Source: Providencia stuartii
GTDB lineage: Bacteria > Pseudomonadota > Gammaproteobacteria > Enterobacterales > Enterobacteriaceae
NCBI RefSeq assembly: GCF_029277985.1
Contig: NZ_CP119546.1
Span: 3,224,001 to 3,288,000, forward strand
Direction: 5' to 3'
Length of the DNA stretch: 64,000 bases
Shown here: positions 50,178 to 61,680 of the stretch, piece by piece
Layout of the letters: each line of letters starts with the position of its first letter
Position numbering within the stretch: position 1 is the stretch's first letter
The notes under the pieces: generated by a model
What the model saw: the letters and a program-made list of their open reading frames with translations, nothing else
Told to the model about the DNA's origin: nothing
Database searches by the model: none
Position numbers and translations under genes: made by a program

Positions 50178-51020
50178 ATGTATGACGCTTATTTTGTCAC
50201 ACCTCACTGGTTACATGACCACCTGTCAGATACTAACCTTATCGTACTAGATGCTTCATCTCCCCCTCCAACCGCGCCTTATGATTGTCGGCAGCGTTGG
50301 TTAGAAGAACACATTCCTCATGCCCAATTCTTTAATCAAGATGAAGTGGCAGATACGCGTATTGCCCTGCCACATATGCTGCCAGATGAAACTACATTTA
50401 GTCAGGCCGTCGGTAAAATGGGAATAAATAATGATACTCAAGTAATCATTTACGCTCAGAATAATTTATTCTCTGCGCCTCGCGCGTGGTGGACATTTAC
50501 AACGATGGGCCACAAAAATGTCAAAATTCTAGCTGGTGGCATTGATGCATGGAAAGCGGCAGGTTTTGAAACTCAGACAGGAGAAGTTATCCCTCCGACA
50601 CCGCAAACCTACACGGCCAAATGCCAGCGTGAAAATGTTTTAAATCAAGCTCAAGTCCTTGAACTAGTAGAAGAGCAAAAGCAAGTACAGATTATTGATG
50701 CCCGTGCCGCCGCACGCTTTTTAGCGCAAGCCCCTGAACCTCGTCCGGGTCTACGCATGGGGCATATCCCTGGTAGTAAAAATATGCCTTGGGATCTGTT
50801 AGTCGACAAGGGTGAGTTTAAATCAGAAACAGAACTGAAAGCGCTGTTTGCTAAACAAGGCATTGATATTCATGCCCCTTCTGTCACAACTTGTGGCTCA
50901 GGTATGACCGCCGCCGTCGTATTAATGGCATTAACACTATTAGGTAATACCAATGTTAGCCTGTACGATGGCTCATGGGCTGAATGGGGGCAAGATAACG
51001 GCCTACCGATAGAACCTTAG
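50178..51020 (+). CDS. sseA: 3-mercaptopyruvate sulfurtransferase
   Basis: SseA transfers sulfur from 3-mercaptopyruvate to acceptors such as cyanide or thiols. The 280-residue product has two rhodanese domains. The first is inactive (ILDASSPPPTAPYD, GGIDAWKAAGFET). The second carries the catalytic Cys239 in TTCGSGMTAAV, the CGSG(V/M)TA loop of mercaptopyruvate rather than thiosulfate sulfurtransferases. Confidence 0.96.
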   Translation: MYDAYFVTPHWLHDHLSDTNLIVLDASSPPPTAPYDCRQRWLEEHIPHAQFFNQDEVADTRIALPHMLPDETTFSQAVGKMGINNDTQVIIYAQNNLFSAPRAWWTFTTMGHKNVKILAGGIDAWKAAGFETQTGEVIPPTPQTYTAKCQRENVLNQAQVLELVEEQKQVQIIDARAAARFLAQAPEPRPGLRMGHIPGSKNMPWDLLVDKGEFKSETELKALFAKQGIDIHAPSVTTCGSGMTAAVVLMALTLLGNTNVSLYDGSWAEWGQDNGLPIEP

Positions 51021-51156
51021 TCACCGTGCTATCACTCCCTTGCACATAAAGCGACTTAACTCACATAAGGGAGTGTTAGCTGAAATCTTGGGAACTCATC
51101 AGCCATAATTGAGTGAGCCAAGATATCTACAGTATCAGCATGACGATTTCCATAAA

Positions 51157-51188
51157 AATAAACCACCTTATTAATGGTGGTTTATTTT
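51157..51188. terminator. Bidirectional terminator between sseA and the GlsB-like gene
   Basis: AATAAACCACC (51157-51167) pairs with GGTGGTTTATT (51176-51186). T-runs follow the stem on both strands, and the flanking genes are convergent. Confidence 0.85.
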
Positions 51189-51214
51189 AAGGTTCATTCT
51201 GATTGGATATCAGG

Positions 51215-51463
51215 TTATTTAGCAAATATTCCAGCTAAAAATAGCACGACTATCGCACCGATCACGGCAACCACAAAGCTGCCAAAGTTGAAACCATCTA
51301 CCTTACCTTTGCCAAAGAAAGTACTGATATATCCACCAACGACGGCCCCAACAATTCCGAGTACGGTCGTCATGACAAAACCGATTTGGTAGGTTCCTGG
51401 CATGATCCACTTCGCCAAAATACCTGCAATAAGACCAAAAATAACCCAAGAAATAACTCCCAT
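51215..51463 (-). CDS. GlsB/YeaQ/YmgE family stress-response membrane protein
   Basis: An 82-residue protein with three hydrophobic, glycine-rich helices. WVIFGLIAGILAKWIMPG and GIVGAVVGGYISTFFG are family hallmarks. Members are general-stress membrane proteins of unknown mechanism. The second of two adjacent ATGs is preferred, because the GGAGG box is 6 bases from it and only 3 from the first (51466). Confidence 0.93.
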   Translation of the reverse strand: MGVISWVIFGLIAGILAKWIMPGTYQIGFVMTTVLGIVGAVVGGYISTFFGKGKVDGFNFGSFVVAVIGAIVVLFLAGIFAK

Positions 51464-51645
51464 CATAGACCTCCATACAAATTAAACACGGTAAAATAGA
51501 GTTTAATCCTGTGAGTTTGCCATTCTATGACAAACAATTTAAACCCAATTTAACATGACTTAAAAATGATTAACCAATTTAAGTAAAGATCTAATACGCT
51601 ATTTTGGCAAATAAAATACAATTGAATGATTAAATTTCAAACAAT

Positions 51646-52602
51646 TTAACTTTTATTTAATGTTTGTTTAACTTCTTTTTCGATTATTTCTGCGATCTGA
51701 TTGGCAGTTTTTAGTGCTCTAATATGTGAGAATAATAGGTTGGCCTGCTCATATTCTTTGCGTAAATAACCTAACCACTGTTTGATACGAGCAGCGTGGT
51801 AATGCCCTGTATCTCCCTGTTTCTCTAACTCAGTGTACTTTAAGAGTAGCTTCCCAACTTGTTCCCAAGGCATTTTAGGCTGGTTCGCTTTCACCACATG
51901 GCTAAGATTCGGCGTATTCAAGGCACCTCGGCCAATCATAATGGCATCACAGCCTGTCATTTCAAGGCAGCGTTGAGCGCTTTCATAATCCCAAATTTCG
52001 CCATTAGCAATAACGGGGATCGATAAACGCTGACGAATATCACCAATAGCTTGCCAATTAATTTTCTCGGCTCGATAACCATCTTCCTTGGTTCGCCCAT
52101 GTACTGTGAGCTCTGTCGCGCCTGCCTGTTCAACTGCATCGGCAATTTCATAGCAAAGCTGGCTACTATCCCAACCTAATCTTACTTTAACAGACACAGG
52201 GAGCTCCTTTGGAACAGCCTCACGCATAGCTTTCGCTGCACGGTAGATCAACTCAGGCTGCTTCAGTAATGTCGCTCCGCCACCATGTCCATTGACCGTT
52301 TTAGAGGGACATCCACAATTAAGATCAACCCCCCATGAACCTAAAGAAACCGCTCTAGCCGCGTTTTCCGCGAGCCATTGCGGGTGCTGGCCCAATAGTT
52401 GTACGCGGACTAATGTTCCCGACGGTGTACGACTCCCATGACGTAGTTCTGGGCATAATCGATAAAACGTTTTCGCAGGAAGTAGAGTATCGACAACACG
52501 CACAAACTCGGTAATACAGAGGTCATAATCATTGACCTCACTGAGTAGCGAACGTACCAGAGAATCGAGAACGCCTTCCATTGGAGCCAGAACAACACGC
52601 AT
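51646..52602 (-). CDS. dusC: tRNA-dihydrouridine(16) synthase DusC
   Basis: A flavin enzyme that reduces uridine 16 in tRNA D-loops. The 318-residue product has [16 protein letters not shown] at the N terminus, the catalytic Cys in [30 protein letters not shown], and [16 protein letters not shown] for FMN binding. The CITEFVRVV segment is typical of the DusC subgroup. Its start codon overlaps the rhlE stop by one base, so the two genes are coupled. Confidence 0.94.
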   Translation of the reverse strand: MRVVLAPMEGVLDSLVRSLLSEVNDYDLCITEFVRVVDTLLPAKTFYRLCPELRHGSRTPSGTLVRVQLLGQHPQWLAENAARAVSLGSWGVDLNCGCPSKTVNGHGGGATLLKQPELIYRAAKAMREAVPKELPVSVKVRLGWDSSQLCYEIADAVEQAGATELTVHGRTKEDGYRAEKINWQAIGDIRQRLSIPVIANGEIWDYESAQRCLEMTGCDAIMIGRGALNTPNLSHVVKANQPKMPWEQVGKLLLKYTELEKQGDTGHYHAARIKQWLGYLRKEYEQANLLFSHIRALKTANQIAEIIEKEVKQTLNKS

Positions 52603-53939
52603 TAACCTTCACCATGCCCCTGACGCACTTTCTTTTGTGATTTTTTCCACGGTGAACCAGAAGTTGCCGGCTTACTTTTCGTATTCTCGGTGCGTTCACG
52701 GCGAGGCTTCGCAGACGTGGTATGGCGCTTACCGCTACCGCTACGTCTCTCATTATTGCGCTGAGGGCCTTTCTGAATAGGTTCAGGCTTAATTGAAGGG
52801 TCGGGCTCATAACCATCAATCGCCATAACGGGGATGGATTTTTTCAATAATTTTTCTATATCTTTTAATAACTTAACTTCATCCACACAAACTAGTGATA
52901 CCGCCATTCCCGTTGCTTCTGCTCGTCCTGTACGACCAATACGGTGAACATAGTCTTCCGCCACATTAGGCAGTTCGAAGTTAACGACGTAAGGAAGCTG
53001 TTCGATATCCAAACCACGCGCAGCAATGTCTGTAGCCACTAAGACACGTATGTCACCTGATTTAAAGTCTGCTAGGGCGCGTGTACGTGCACCTTGGCTT
53101 TTGTTTCCATGGATTGCAGCGGATTTTATTCCATCTTTATTAAGATGCTCAGCAAGTCGGTTCGCGCCATGTTTTGTACGCGTAAACACGAGCACCTGTT
53201 GCCAATTATCACGACCGATCATGTAGGATAAAAGTTCCGCTTTACGTTTTTTATCAACATGATGCACAAATTGGGTGACTTGTTCAGAGGCTGAATTACG
53301 GGGAGCGACTTCAATAGTAATTGGGTTATCTAATAGCTTATTCGCTAGCTGTTTAATTTCATCAGAGAACGTCGCTGAAAACAGCAAATTTTGGCGTTTC
53401 TTAGGCAATTTATTGATAACACGGCGAATATCATGAATAAATCCCATATCCAACATGCGGTCAGCTTCATCAAGAACAAAAATTTCAACTTGGGATAAAT
53501 TAACCGCATTTTGATGTTCTAAATCGAGTAAACGTCCGGGTGTCGCAATCAAGATTTCAACACCACCACGTAATTTCATCATTTGAGGGTTAATGCTGAC
53601 CCCCCCAAAGACCACAAAGGAGCGAACCTTCAAATGGCGGCTATATTCTTTAACATTTTCAGCAACTTGAGCAGCCAATTCACGGGTAGGCGTCAAAATC
53701 AATGCTCGAATGGGTTTACGATCTTTCCCTGTGCGGGGAGTGGAGATCAATTTCTGCAAAATAGGTAACGTAAAGCCCGCGGTTTTTCCCGTTCCTGTCT
53801 GGGCGCTTGCTAATAAGTCATGGCCAGCAAGAACTGCCGGGATAGCTTGCTGCTGAATTGGCGTCGGTGATTCATAGCCTAACTCATTGATGGCAAGCAG
53901 AATTTCCTCGTTTAATGCGAGGTCTGAAAAACTAGTCAA
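52602..53939 (-). CDS. rhlE: DEAD-box ATP-dependent RNA helicase RhlE
   Basis: A 445-residue RNA helicase. Motifs in order are [56 protein letters not shown] and [16 protein letters not shown] basic, low-complexity C-terminal tail (from about residue 385) probably binds RNA. RhlE acts in ribosome maturation and RNA decay in E. coli. It is divergent from cecR, as in E. coli, but here is followed by a coupled dusC. Confidence 0.96.
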   Translation of the reverse strand: MTSFSDLALNEEILLAINELGYESPTPIQQQAIPAVLAGHDLLASAQTGTGKTAGFTLPILQKLISTPRTGKDRKPIRALILTPTRELAAQVAENVKEYSRHLKVRSFVVFGGVSINPQMMKLRGGVEILIATPGRLLDLEHQNAVNLSQVEIFVLDEADRMLDMGFIHDIRRVINKLPKKRQNLLFSATFSDEIKQLANKLLDNPITIEVAPRNSASEQVTQFVHHVDKKRKAELLSYMIGRDNWQQVLVFTRTKHGANRLAEHLNKDGIKSAAIHGNKSQGARTRALADFKSGDIRVLVATDIAARGLDIEQLPYVVNFELPNVAEDYVHRIGRTGRAEATGMAVSLVCVDEVKLLKDIEKLLKKSIPVMAIDGYEPDPSIKPEPIQKGPQRNNERRSGSGKRHTTSAKPRRERTENTKSKPATSGSPWKKSQKKVRQGHGEG

Positions 53940-54190
53940 CTTAAATTACTCCGGGCTTCACCACTCTGAATAATCAGAGGCAGTTCGAGGGGAAGGGTCA
54001 TGTAGAAGGATAAAGGTGCAAACTGCCGTGCTATTGCAAAAATTGTAACATTATTTGTTCCTAATAAGTATATTAATTTAGTTTATAAAATAAATTAATA
54101 CAAAATTACTTGAATATAGTATATATAACTATTACACACTGCAATATATCGTTTTCCGTCAGTGCGGAAAGCAAAAAGCTGCATAGCGCT

Positions 54191-54216
54191 AGTTAAGTTA
54201 ATATTTAATTTTAACT
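54191..54216. promoter_or_regulatory. Possible CecR operator ahead of cecR
   Basis: An AT-rich inverted repeat, AGTTAA-N14-TTAACT, lies 16 bases before the cecR start. TetR-type regulators often bind such repeats at their own promoter. This is a guess from position and symmetry. Confidence 0.35.
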
Positions 54217-54231
54217 GTTTAAGGAAATTTC

Positions 54232-54918
54232 ATGACCATAAATACACCATCAACTCATAGAGGAGAAAACGCCAAAGTGCAGTTGTTATATTCGGCTGCT
54301 GATGTCTATGGTGAATTAGGTCTGGATGGAGCAACAACCCGCAAAATTGCTCAGGTTTCAGGCCAAAATATTGCTGCTATTTCGTATTACTTTGGTTCAA
54401 AAGAGGGTCTATACCTAGCTGTAGCACAATTGATTGCAGATACAATAAAAGAAAATTTTAGTGAAAATATTTCAGAAATAGATACTTACCTTCGTCAACC
54501 GGCACCCTCGCCTGATGAAGCCATTACGCATTTGCAAAAAATCTTAGTAGGTTACAACTACTTCCAATTAGAAAAAAAGAACCTTAGCTTTTCACGGATA
54601 CTTGCTAGAGAACAGCTCAATCCCACTGAAGCTTATACGATTATCCATGAACAGGCTCTAGGTCCTATTTACACTAAATTGAATCGGCTTATTGCTATCT
54701 ATATAGGCTCCGATCCGAACAAATTAACCACGTTAATTCAGACCCATGCCATTTTGGGGGAAACGCTCTCATTCCGTATCGCAAGAGAGACACTCCTTCG
54801 GCAAACAGGCTGGAAACACATTAATGAAGAGGAGTATAAAATTATCAATCAGGTACTGATAGAGCACACCAATATATTATTAGAAGGTTTACGCCATCGC
54901 AAAGAAGGTAAAAAGTGA
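54232..54918 (+). CDS. cecR: TetR family regulator CecR (YbiH)
   Basis: A 228-residue repressor. The TetR helix-turn-helix is seen in ATTRKIAQVSGQNIAAISYYFGSKEGLYLA (split over about residues 37-66). The rest is helical ligand domain. In E. coli, CecR controls ybhGFSR and rhlE and affects sensitivity to cefoperazone and chloramphenicol. It is the first gene of the cecR-ybhGFSR run, with AAGGAAA just before the ATG. Confidence 0.93.
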   Translation: MTINTPSTHRGENAKVQLLYSAADVYGELGLDGATTRKIAQVSGQNIAAISYYFGSKEGLYLAVAQLIADTIKENFSENISEIDTYLRQPAPSPDEAITHLQKILVGYNYFQLEKKNLSFSRILAREQLNPTEAYTIIHEQALGPIYTKLNRLIAIYIGSDPNKLTTLIQTHAILGETLSFRIARETLLRQTGWKHINEEEYKIINQVLIEHTNILLEGLRHRKEGKK

Positions 54919-55000
54919 TATGATTAATCTATAAAAATTGGTTATAGATTATTGTTCTATCTCTTTTAAATCACAATATTTACACGAAATAAGGTTAATT

Positions 55001-55993
55001 ATGAACAGTAAACGTCGTTCTGTCTTTTTTATTCTTATTGTCATAGTAATCGGGATCGCGGCTGGTGGCTATTATTGGTATCAATCACAACAAGATAAAA
55101 CATTAACCTTATATGGCAATATTGACGTACGAACCGTTAATCTAGGCTTTCGTGTAGGTGGGAAGCTCGCGTCTTTGAATGTTGATGAAGGCGCGCGCGT
55201 TACCCAAGGTCAAACACTCGGGGAGCTTGATAAAGCTCCTTATATCAATGCGTTGAATAAAGCTAAAGGGATCAGGGATAGTGCCAAAGCGCAACTAGCC
55301 ATGAAGGAAAAAGGTTATCGAACTCAAGAAGTTGCACAAGTTGAAGCGGAAGTCGCGCAAAAACAAGCTGCATGGCAATACGCAGAAAGTTTTTATCAAC
55401 GTCAAAAAGGGTTAGCAGCATCCCACGTTATCTCCGCCAATGAATTGGATAATGCTAAAACGAATCGTAATCAAGCTCTTGCAGCCTTGAAAGCAGCACA
55501 AGATAAATTGAATCAATATCAGAGTGGATTCCGTAAAGAGGAAATAGAAGCCGCTCGTGGTGAATGGTTACAAGCGGAAGCGGCTGTTGCACAAGCCGAA
55601 TTAGATTTACAAGATACCATTTTGACAGCCCCTTCCGATGGCACCATTCTTACTCGAGCAATCGAACCAGGCACTATTGTCGGGGCTGGGAATACCGTCT
55701 TTAGTGTCACTCTAACAAGCCCTGTTTGGGCTAGAGCTTATGTGAATGAGCCCAATTTGGGTATGGCCGTTCCCGGCAAAGAAGTTTTACTCTACACAGA
55801 TAGCCGCCCTGATGCGCCTTACCATGGCACCATTGGCTTTGTCTCACCAACCGCTGAATTTACGCCGAAAAGCGTCCAAACGCCTGAACTACGCACTGAC
55901 CTTGTGTATCGATTACGTATTATTGTCAGCAATCCTGATGATGCTTTACGTCAAGGAATGCCTGTCACTATTCGTTTCCCTCAAGAGCAGTAA
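55001..55993 (+). CDS. ybhG: HlyD family membrane fusion protein YbhG
   Basis: The periplasmic adaptor of the YbhGFSR exporter, 330 residues. An N-terminal anchor helix ([20 protein letters not shown]) is followed by a lipoyl-like domain ([19 protein letters not shown]), a long coiled coil (about 85-215) and the returning [19 protein letters not shown]. The start at 55001 has AAGG six bases upstream and gives the E. coli length (332); the frame extends upstream to 54938 without support. Confidence 0.95.
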   Translation: MNSKRRSVFFILIVIVIGIAAGGYYWYQSQQDKTLTLYGNIDVRTVNLGFRVGGKLASLNVDEGARVTQGQTLGELDKAPYINALNKAKGIRDSAKAQLAMKEKGYRTQEVAQVEAEVAQKQAAWQYAESFYQRQKGLAASHVISANELDNAKTNRNQALAALKAAQDKLNQYQSGFRKEEIEAARGEWLQAEAAVAQAELDLQDTILTAPSDGTILTRAIEPGTIVGAGNTVFSVTLTSPVWARAYVNEPNLGMAVPGKEVLLYTDSRPDAPYHGTIGFVSPTAEFTPKSVQTPELRTDLVYRLRIIVSNPDDALRQGMPVTIRFPQEQ

Positions 55994-56002
55994 TAAGAGT
56001 GT

Positions 56003-57748
56003 ATGATGAGTGAATCAGATTATCATATTCGTCTTCAAGAGGTCGAAAAGACATTTATAGGACTGGATTCGCCGGCAGTAGAACGCTTAACCACTGAAAT
56101 CTATAGCGGTTCAGTCACTGGGTTAGTTGGCCCTGATGGAGCAGGAAAAACGACGCTGATGAGAATGCTTGCTGGTTTATTAAAACCAGATTCTGGCTCA
56201 ATCAGCCTAATGGGGTTAGATCCTATCGCGGATAGTGTACAAGTTCATGCTAACTTGGGATATATGCCACAGAAGTTTGGTTTATATGAAGATTTAACCG
56301 TCCAAGAAAACCTCGATTTATATGCTGATTTACGTGGCGTTATTGGAGAAGAGCGCCAAAAAACCTATCAACAACTACTCAGCTTTACCGATTTAACCCG
56401 TTTTACTCATAGGCTAGCGGGGAAATTATCAGGTGGAATGAAGCAAAAATTGGGATTAGCCTGCACACTGATAGGTAAACCTAAAGTGCTTCTTTTGGAT
56501 GAACCCGGAGTGGGAGTCGACCCGATAGCACGGCGGGAATTGTGGCAGATGGTTCATACCTTAGCTGATGAGGGCATGTTGATCCTATGGAGTACGTCCT
56601 ATCTTGATGAAGCCCAGCAATGCAAAAATGTTTTATTACTAAACCAAGGTAAGCTACTTTTTTCAGGACAACCACAAACACTGACCCAAAAAATGGTCGG
56701 GCGCTCATATTTATTAGAGGTTCCTGCCGAAAATAAACGCACCGTTTTACAAGATGCCCTTGTACTTCCTGAAACGACCGATGGGGTTATTCAAGGTCGA
56801 TACATTCGTTTGATTTTAAAAGAAAACGCATCTAAAGAATCACTATTACAAGGCTTGAATATACCTAATGGTAAACTTGTTGAAGCAGAGCCTCGTTTCG
56901 AAGATGCCTTTATTGATTTATTGGGTGGAGGGCCATCTCATCGCTCAGAGCTAGCGGCTATCATGCCTCAAATTCCTGCAAACCCCAGTGAAACCGTTAT
57001 TGAAGCACGTAACCTTACCAAAAAATTTGGTGACTTTGCTGCAACGGACACTGTGAATTTCCAAGTAAAACGCGGCGAAATCTTTGGCTTACTCGGCCCT
57101 AATGGCGCAGGAAAATCAACCACTTTTAAAATGATGTGTGGGTTAATGAAACCCACGGAAGGGCAAGCTTTGGTCTTAGGGATGGATTTAAAAACTAGCT
57201 CAGATAAGGCACGACAACACTTAGGCTATATGGCCCAAAAGTTTTCTCTCTATAGCAATTTAAAGGTTGGACAAAATCTGAAATTTTTTTCAGGGGTTTA
57301 TGGCCTACATGGCAAACATCAAGTTCAAAAAATCGCTGAAATGGTTGAAGCTTTTAATTTCACCCCCATACTGCATCAAATAACAGATTCTCTACCACTT
57401 GGTTTTAAGCAACGACTGGCACTGGCTTGTTCATTGATGCATGAGCCTGATATTTTATTTCTTGATGAACCAACTTCAGGTGTTGACCCTCTCACTCGGC
57501 GTGAATTTTGGTTACATATCAATGGAATGGTAGATAAAGGAGTCACCGTCATGGTCACAACCCATTTCATGGATGAAGCGGAATACTGTGATCGAATTGG
57601 GTTAGTGTATCGTGGCAAAATTATTGCAGCAGGTACCCCAGATGCCTTAAAACAACAAGTTGCCACAGAAGCGAACCCGAACCCTTCAATGGAAGATGCC
57701 TTTATTGAGCTGATACTCGACTATGATAAACAGCAGGAGGAACAATGA
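56003..57748 (+). CDS. ybhF: ABC transporter ATP-binding protein YbhF (two ATPase domains)
   Basis: A 581-residue fused tandem ATPase. Walker A motifs are [14 protein letters not shown] and [14 protein letters not shown]. Signature motifs are [13 protein letters not shown] in the first half and the degenerate [13 protein letters not shown] in the second, which is the functional-asymmetry pattern usual for YbhF. Walker B motifs are [13 protein letters not shown] and [13 protein letters not shown]. Two adjacent ATGs (56003, 56006) could both serve as start. It overlaps ybhS by ATGA. Confidence 0.95.
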   Translation: MMSESDYHIRLQEVEKTFIGLDSPAVERLTTEIYSGSVTGLVGPDGAGKTTLMRMLAGLLKPDSGSISLMGLDPIADSVQVHANLGYMPQKFGLYEDLTVQENLDLYADLRGVIGEERQKTYQQLLSFTDLTRFTHRLAGKLSGGMKQKLGLACTLIGKPKVLLLDEPGVGVDPIARRELWQMVHTLADEGMLILWSTSYLDEAQQCKNVLLLNQGKLLFSGQPQTLTQKMVGRSYLLEVPAENKRTVLQDALVLPETTDGVIQGRYIRLILKENASKESLLQGLNIPNGKLVEAEPRFEDAFIDLLGGGPSHRSELAAIMPQIPANPSETVIEARNLTKKFGDFAATDTVNFQVKRGEIFGLLGPNGAGKSTTFKMMCGLMKPTEGQALVLGMDLKTSSDKARQHLGYMAQKFSLYSNLKVGQNLKFFSGVYGLHGKHQVQKIAEMVEAFNFTPILHQITDSLPLGFKQRLALACSLMHEPDILFLDEPTSGVDPLTRREFWLHINGMVDKGVTVMVTTHFMDEAEYCDRIGLVYRGKIIAAGTPDALKQQVATEANPNPSMEDAFIELILDYDKQQEEQ

Positions 57749-58884
57749 CCGCTAATGCGTCTCATTTTTCTTGGCGTAGACTCAAAGCATTATGCATTAA
57801 AGAAAGCAAACAGATTGTGCGCGATCCAAGCAGTGCATTAATCGCTATCGTCATCCCATTGATGCTGCTATTTATCTTTGGCTACGGCATAAATTTAGAT
57901 TCAAGCCAATTACGAATTGGCATATTAATGGATCAACAAAGCCATGAAGCGAGAGAGCTGGTTGATACTTTCACAGGCTCTCCTTTTATTGATGCCACAG
58001 TGAGTGATAACCGACAATTATTGATTGATAAAATGCAAGCAGGAGAAATTCGCGGCATCGTTGTAGTTCCCGTTGATTTTTCACAACAGCTATTACGGCC
58101 TGAAGGACATGCCGCCATACAAGTGATTACCGACGGCAGTGAACCTAATACCGCCAACTTTGTGCAGGCCTACACGAAAGGTGTTTGGCATACATGGTTA
58201 GTGCAACAAGGTGAAAATAAAGGCTATTCAACAGAACCACTTATTGATCTAAATATGCGTTACTGGTTCAACGAAGCAGCGATTAGCCAGCATTTTATTA
58301 TACCCGGTGCAATCAGTATTATCATGACCGTTGTCGGCGCGATTTTAACCTCATTAGTTGTAGCTCGAGAGTGGGAACGAGGCACAATGGAAGCCTTACT
58401 TTCTACGCAAATTACTCGTACCGAGCTATTACTGTCGAAACTATTACCCTATCAGGTTCTTGGCTCTTTTGTGATGATCCTCTGTATGGTCGTCACGACC
58501 TTGGTGCTAGATGTCCCTTATCGAGGTTCCCTCCTAGTCCTGTTTTTGATCACGAGCCTCTATTTAGCGACGGCGCTGGGGATGGGCTTACTGATCTCAA
58601 CGATCACCCGTAACCAATTTAATGCCGCTATGGTTGCCTTAAATGCGGCATTTTTACCAGCAATCATGCTGTCAGGCTTTATTTTTGAAATATCAAGTAT
58701 GCCTATAGTTATTCAAATCGTGACCTACTTTATTCCAGCGCGCTATTTTGTCAGTAGTCTACAGACGCTATTTTTAGCCGGTGATATCTATATTGTTTTA
58801 CTCACCGACTTACTGCTACTTATTGCTTCCGCCATTTTATTTATTGGTTTAACGGCATGGAAAACGCGCCGACGCCTTGATTGA
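57745..58884 (+). CDS. ybhS: ABC-2 type permease YbhS
   Basis: A 379-residue inner-membrane permease. It has an N-terminal helix ([18 protein letters not shown]), a large periplasmic domain (about 50-175) and a C-terminal block of five helices with [20 protein letters not shown], the ABC-2 signature. It is coupled to ybhF through a 4-base overlap and pairs with YbhR. Confidence 0.95.
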   Translation: MTANASHFSWRRLKALCIKESKQIVRDPSSALIAIVIPLMLLFIFGYGINLDSSQLRIGILMDQQSHEARELVDTFTGSPFIDATVSDNRQLLIDKMQAGEIRGIVVVPVDFSQQLLRPEGHAAIQVITDGSEPNTANFVQAYTKGVWHTWLVQQGENKGYSTEPLIDLNMRYWFNEAAISQHFIIPGAISIIMTVVGAILTSLVVAREWERGTMEALLSTQITRTELLLSKLLPYQVLGSFVMILCMVVTTLVLDVPYRGSLLVLFLITSLYLATALGMGLLISTITRNQFNAAMVALNAAFLPAIMLSGFIFEISSMPIVIQIVTYFIPARYFVSSLQTLFLAGDIYIVLLTDLLLLIASAILFIGLTAWKTRRRLD

Positions 58885-58896
58885 TAAGGATTTGCT

Positions 58897-60003
58897 ATGT
58901 TTTATCGCTTATACACCTTGATCATGAAAGAGTTGCAATCTTTATTACAAGAAAAGCAAACACGGATCATTTTGATCATGCCGGTTATTTTCCAAATGAT
59001 CTTATTTCCGCTTGCGGCAACATTAGAGGTAACCAATACAACCATTGCGATTTTTGACCAAGATGGTGGTCAACACGCCATAGAGCTAACTCAACGCTTG
59101 GCTAAGGCGGAGGCCTTCTCAAAGGTTCTATTACTTAAAAATGAACATGAGATTCGTGAAACACTGGATAACCGTGAAAGCTTGTTAGTCGTACGCTTTG
59201 GGCAGAATTTTAGTGGAGACATAGATAGCCAACATACTGCCAATATGATGTTGCTGCTTGATGGCCGTAATTCTAATAGTGCACAAATTGCGGCTAATTA
59301 TATCCAACAAATTGTTCAGCAGTATCAACATGAACTGACTGCGGGAAAACCTTTAGCCAATAATAGTGAGTTAATAGTACGCAACTGGTATAACCCCAAT
59401 CTCGATTACAAATGGTTTATTGTGCCATCATTGGTTGCGTTAATTACTACTATTGGGGTGTTAATTGTTACCTCGCTATCGATTGCCCGTGAAGCAGAGC
59501 AAGGCACTCTCGATCAATTACTTGTCTCACCCCTTACCACTTGGCAAATTTTTATCGGTAAAGCGGTTCCTGCGCTGATTATCGCAACAGCACAAGCTAC
59601 ATTAGTCTTAGTGATTGGTATCTTTTGCTATCAAATACCTTTTGCAGGCTCCCTCCCTCTTTTTTATGCGACCATGATTTTCTATGGCTTATCTTTGGTA
59701 GGGTTTGGCTTGTTAATTTCAGCATTATGCTCAACACAGCAGCAAGCTTTCATTGGCGTATTTGTCTTTATGATGCCCGCTGTTTTGCTATCGGGCTATA
59801 TCTCTCCAGTAGAAAACATGCCTGTATGGCTACAAGATATCACTTGGGTAAATCCGATTCGCCACTTTACGGAAATAACCAAACAAATTTACCTCAAAGA
59901 TGCTGATTTCAATATTATTTGGCACAGTTTATGGCCGTTACTCTTCATATCGGTGATAACCAGCTCCATTGCTTATTATCTATTTCGCAAGAAAATAGCT
60001 TAG
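58897..60003 (+). CDS. ybhR: ABC-2 type permease YbhR
   Basis: A 368-residue permease, the same length as E. coli YbhR and similar in plan to YbhS: an N-terminal helix, a periplasmic domain, and a C-terminal block with [20 protein letters not shown]. The last gene of the exporter operon. In E. coli the YbhFSR system exports cations and some antibiotics, including tetracycline. Confidence 0.95.
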   Translation: MFYRLYTLIMKELQSLLQEKQTRIILIMPVIFQMILFPLAATLEVTNTTIAIFDQDGGQHAIELTQRLAKAEAFSKVLLLKNEHEIRETLDNRESLLVVRFGQNFSGDIDSQHTANMMLLLDGRNSNSAQIAANYIQQIVQQYQHELTAGKPLANNSELIVRNWYNPNLDYKWFIVPSLVALITTIGVLIVTSLSIAREAEQGTLDQLLVSPLTTWQIFIGKAVPALIIATAQATLVLVIGIFCYQIPFAGSLPLFYATMIFYGLSLVGFGLLISALCSTQQQAFIGVFVFMMPAVLLSGYISPVENMPVWLQDITWVNPIRHFTEITKQIYLKDADFNIIWHSLWPLLFISVITSSIAYYLFRKKIA

Positions 60004-60045
60004 ATGCTCTCATTCACTTATTTTTTATGATCGACAAGCAATAAA

Positions 60046-60078
60046 AAACCCTTGTTGGTTAAACCATAACAAGGGTTT
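60046..60078 (-). terminator. Terminator of ybhL, possibly also of ybhR
   Basis: AAACCCTTGTT (60046-60056) pairs with AACAAGGGTTT (60068-60078), and GGTT/AACC extends the stem inward. A T-run follows on the minus strand; the plus strand has a weaker one. Confidence 0.85.
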
Positions 60079-60137
60079 ATGTTCTTTTACTTTATCTATT
60101 CACGTATCAGCTAACCACGATACGCAAAACCGCTAAA

Positions 60138-60845
60138 TTAGCGACGGTCTCCGAAAATACGGAGTAACATCAAGAACAGGTTGATGAAGTCCAGATACAG
60201 GTTCAATGCACCTAAAATAGCGAATTTACGCATATTTTCTTTATCTTCGACATCAATTTGTGCACCCATTTCTTTCAGCTTTTGAGTGTCATATGCGGTT
60301 AAACCAGCGAAAATTAACACACCCGCATAAGTAATCACCCAGTACATTGCAGAGCTTTGCATCCAGATATTAACCAGTGATGCTACGATCAAGCCTATCA
60401 ATGCCATAAACAGGAAGTTACCCATACCCGATAAGCTGCGTTTAGTGGTATAGCCATAGAAGCTAAGTGCCCCAAACATCACCGCTGTGATAATAAAGGT
60501 ACCGACAACTGACTCTTGCGTATATACCGCAAGGATCACAGAAAGTGTCACGCCCGTTAGCATTGAGTAGAGCATAAACATGCCCGTTGCAACCATTCCA
60601 CTCATTTTTGGTAGTAGGAATGATAAGCCAAGTACGAGACCAAACTGAACAACAACTAAGCCGATAATAAGACCTTGGCTTAGCATTATTTTACCTTCGA
60701 GTAAAAGACCCAACGTGTACCAAGCGACAAAAGCCGTCAGTAACAGGCCAACGGTCATCCATCCATACACCTGAGACATAAATGTCTGAATGGTGGCACT
60801 GCTGCGCTGGACAAGAGAATCATTACGTTGATCGAATCGATCCAT
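60138..60845 (-). CDS. ybhL: Bax inhibitor-1/YccA family membrane protein YbhL
   Basis: A 235-residue, seven-helix protein, one residue longer than E. coli YbhL. FMSQVYGWMTVGLLLTAFVA, YGYTTKRSLSGMGNFLFMALIG and the C-terminal FAILGALNLYLDFINLFLMLL are BI-1 signatures, including the acidic residues linked to calcium leak in relatives. The role in bacteria is unclear. It lies between ybhR and moaE, as in E. coli. Confidence 0.95.
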   Translation of the reverse strand: MDRFDQRNDSLVQRSSATIQTFMSQVYGWMTVGLLLTAFVAWYTLGLLLEGKIMLSQGLIIGLVVVQFGLVLGLSFLLPKMSGMVATGMFMLYSMLTGVTLSVILAVYTQESVVGTFIITAVMFGALSFYGYTTKRSLSGMGNFLFMALIGLIVASLVNIWMQSSAMYWVITYAGVLIFAGLTAYDTQKLKEMGAQIDVEDKENMRKFAILGALNLYLDFINLFLMLLRIFGDRR

Positions 60846-60980
60846 GATGGTTACCCTTCATACATTAGTAAGAAACGACCACAGCAATGTGCCGTAGCCA
60901 GACAATATCTTGCAAAGTTTATCACAATTTATTGACATTAACATTCAACAAACTCAAAACTCAATAAGAAATCCAGATGA

Positions 60981-61433
60981 TTACCAGCGCTCTGCACTGG
61001 CCTCATCACTCTCTTTTGCCTCAACCCAACGTTCATTATTAGGCAACGTTTCTTTCTTCCAAAATGGGGCTTTGGTTTTCAAATAATCCATTATAAATTC
61101 AGCAGCTTGGAATGCGGCTGCACGATGAGCGCTAGTGACACCAACAAAAACAATTTCTTCACCCGGTTGTAAAGTTCCCACACGATGGATCACACTAACG
61201 CGTTGTAATTCCCAACGTTGTCGTGCTTCTACTACTATCTGGGTTAACGCTTTTTCCGTCATTCCGGGATAGTGTTCAAGTGTTAATGCCGCAACACTGT
61301 CGCCTAAATTGTGATTTCTCACTTTACCAGTAAAGGTGACCACTGCTCCGTCGCTATCACACTCTGCAAGCCATTGGTATTGTTCACCCACGCTGAAATT
61401 TTCTGTTTGAACGGCAATATGGGTATTTTTCAT
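60981..61433 (-). CDS. moaE: Molybdopterin synthase catalytic subunit MoaE
   Basis: MoaE with thiocarboxylated MoaD converts cyclic pyranopterin monophosphate to molybdopterin. The 150-residue product matches the family length. GAVVTFTGKVRNHNLGDSV, LEHYPGMTEKAL, SAHRAAAFQAAEFIMDYLK and KAPFWKKE are conserved active-site blocks. It starts one base past the moaD stop and is the last gene of moaACDE. Confidence 0.97.
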   Translation of the reverse strand: MKNTHIAVQTENFSVGEQYQWLAECDSDGAVVTFTGKVRNHNLGDSVAALTLEHYPGMTEKALTQIVVEARQRWELQRVSVIHRVGTLQPGEEIVFVGVTSAHRAAAFQAAEFIMDYLKTKAPFWKKETLPNNERWVEAKESDEASAERW

Positions 61434-61434
61434 C

Positions 61435-61680
61435 TTATCCCCCTGTCACTGGAGGGAAAAAAGCCACTTCATCACCGTCGTTCAAAGGATGATCTGAGGC
61501 AACAAAAGATTGGTTTACCGCCGATAGCAACTTACCATCCTCTAACGCGAGTGCCCAGCGATCACCACGTTTAGATAGGGATTGGCGTAGCGCTTCAACA
61601 GTTGGATAATATTCTGATAACTCAAGGCAATCTGTACCAACTAATTCACGCACCTGAGCAAAAAAAAGGACTTTAATCAT
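61435..61680 (-). CDS. moaD: Molybdopterin synthase sulfur carrier MoaD
   Basis: A ubiquitin-like sulfur carrier of 81 residues. The C terminus is PVTGG, the glycine pair that MoeB adenylylates and that carries the thiocarboxylate. It begins in a 4-base overlap with moaC. Confidence 0.97.
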   Translation of the reverse strand: MIKVLFFAQVRELVGTDCLELSEYYPTVEALRQSLSKRGDRWALALEDGKLLSAVNQSFVASDHPLNDGDEVAFFPPVTGG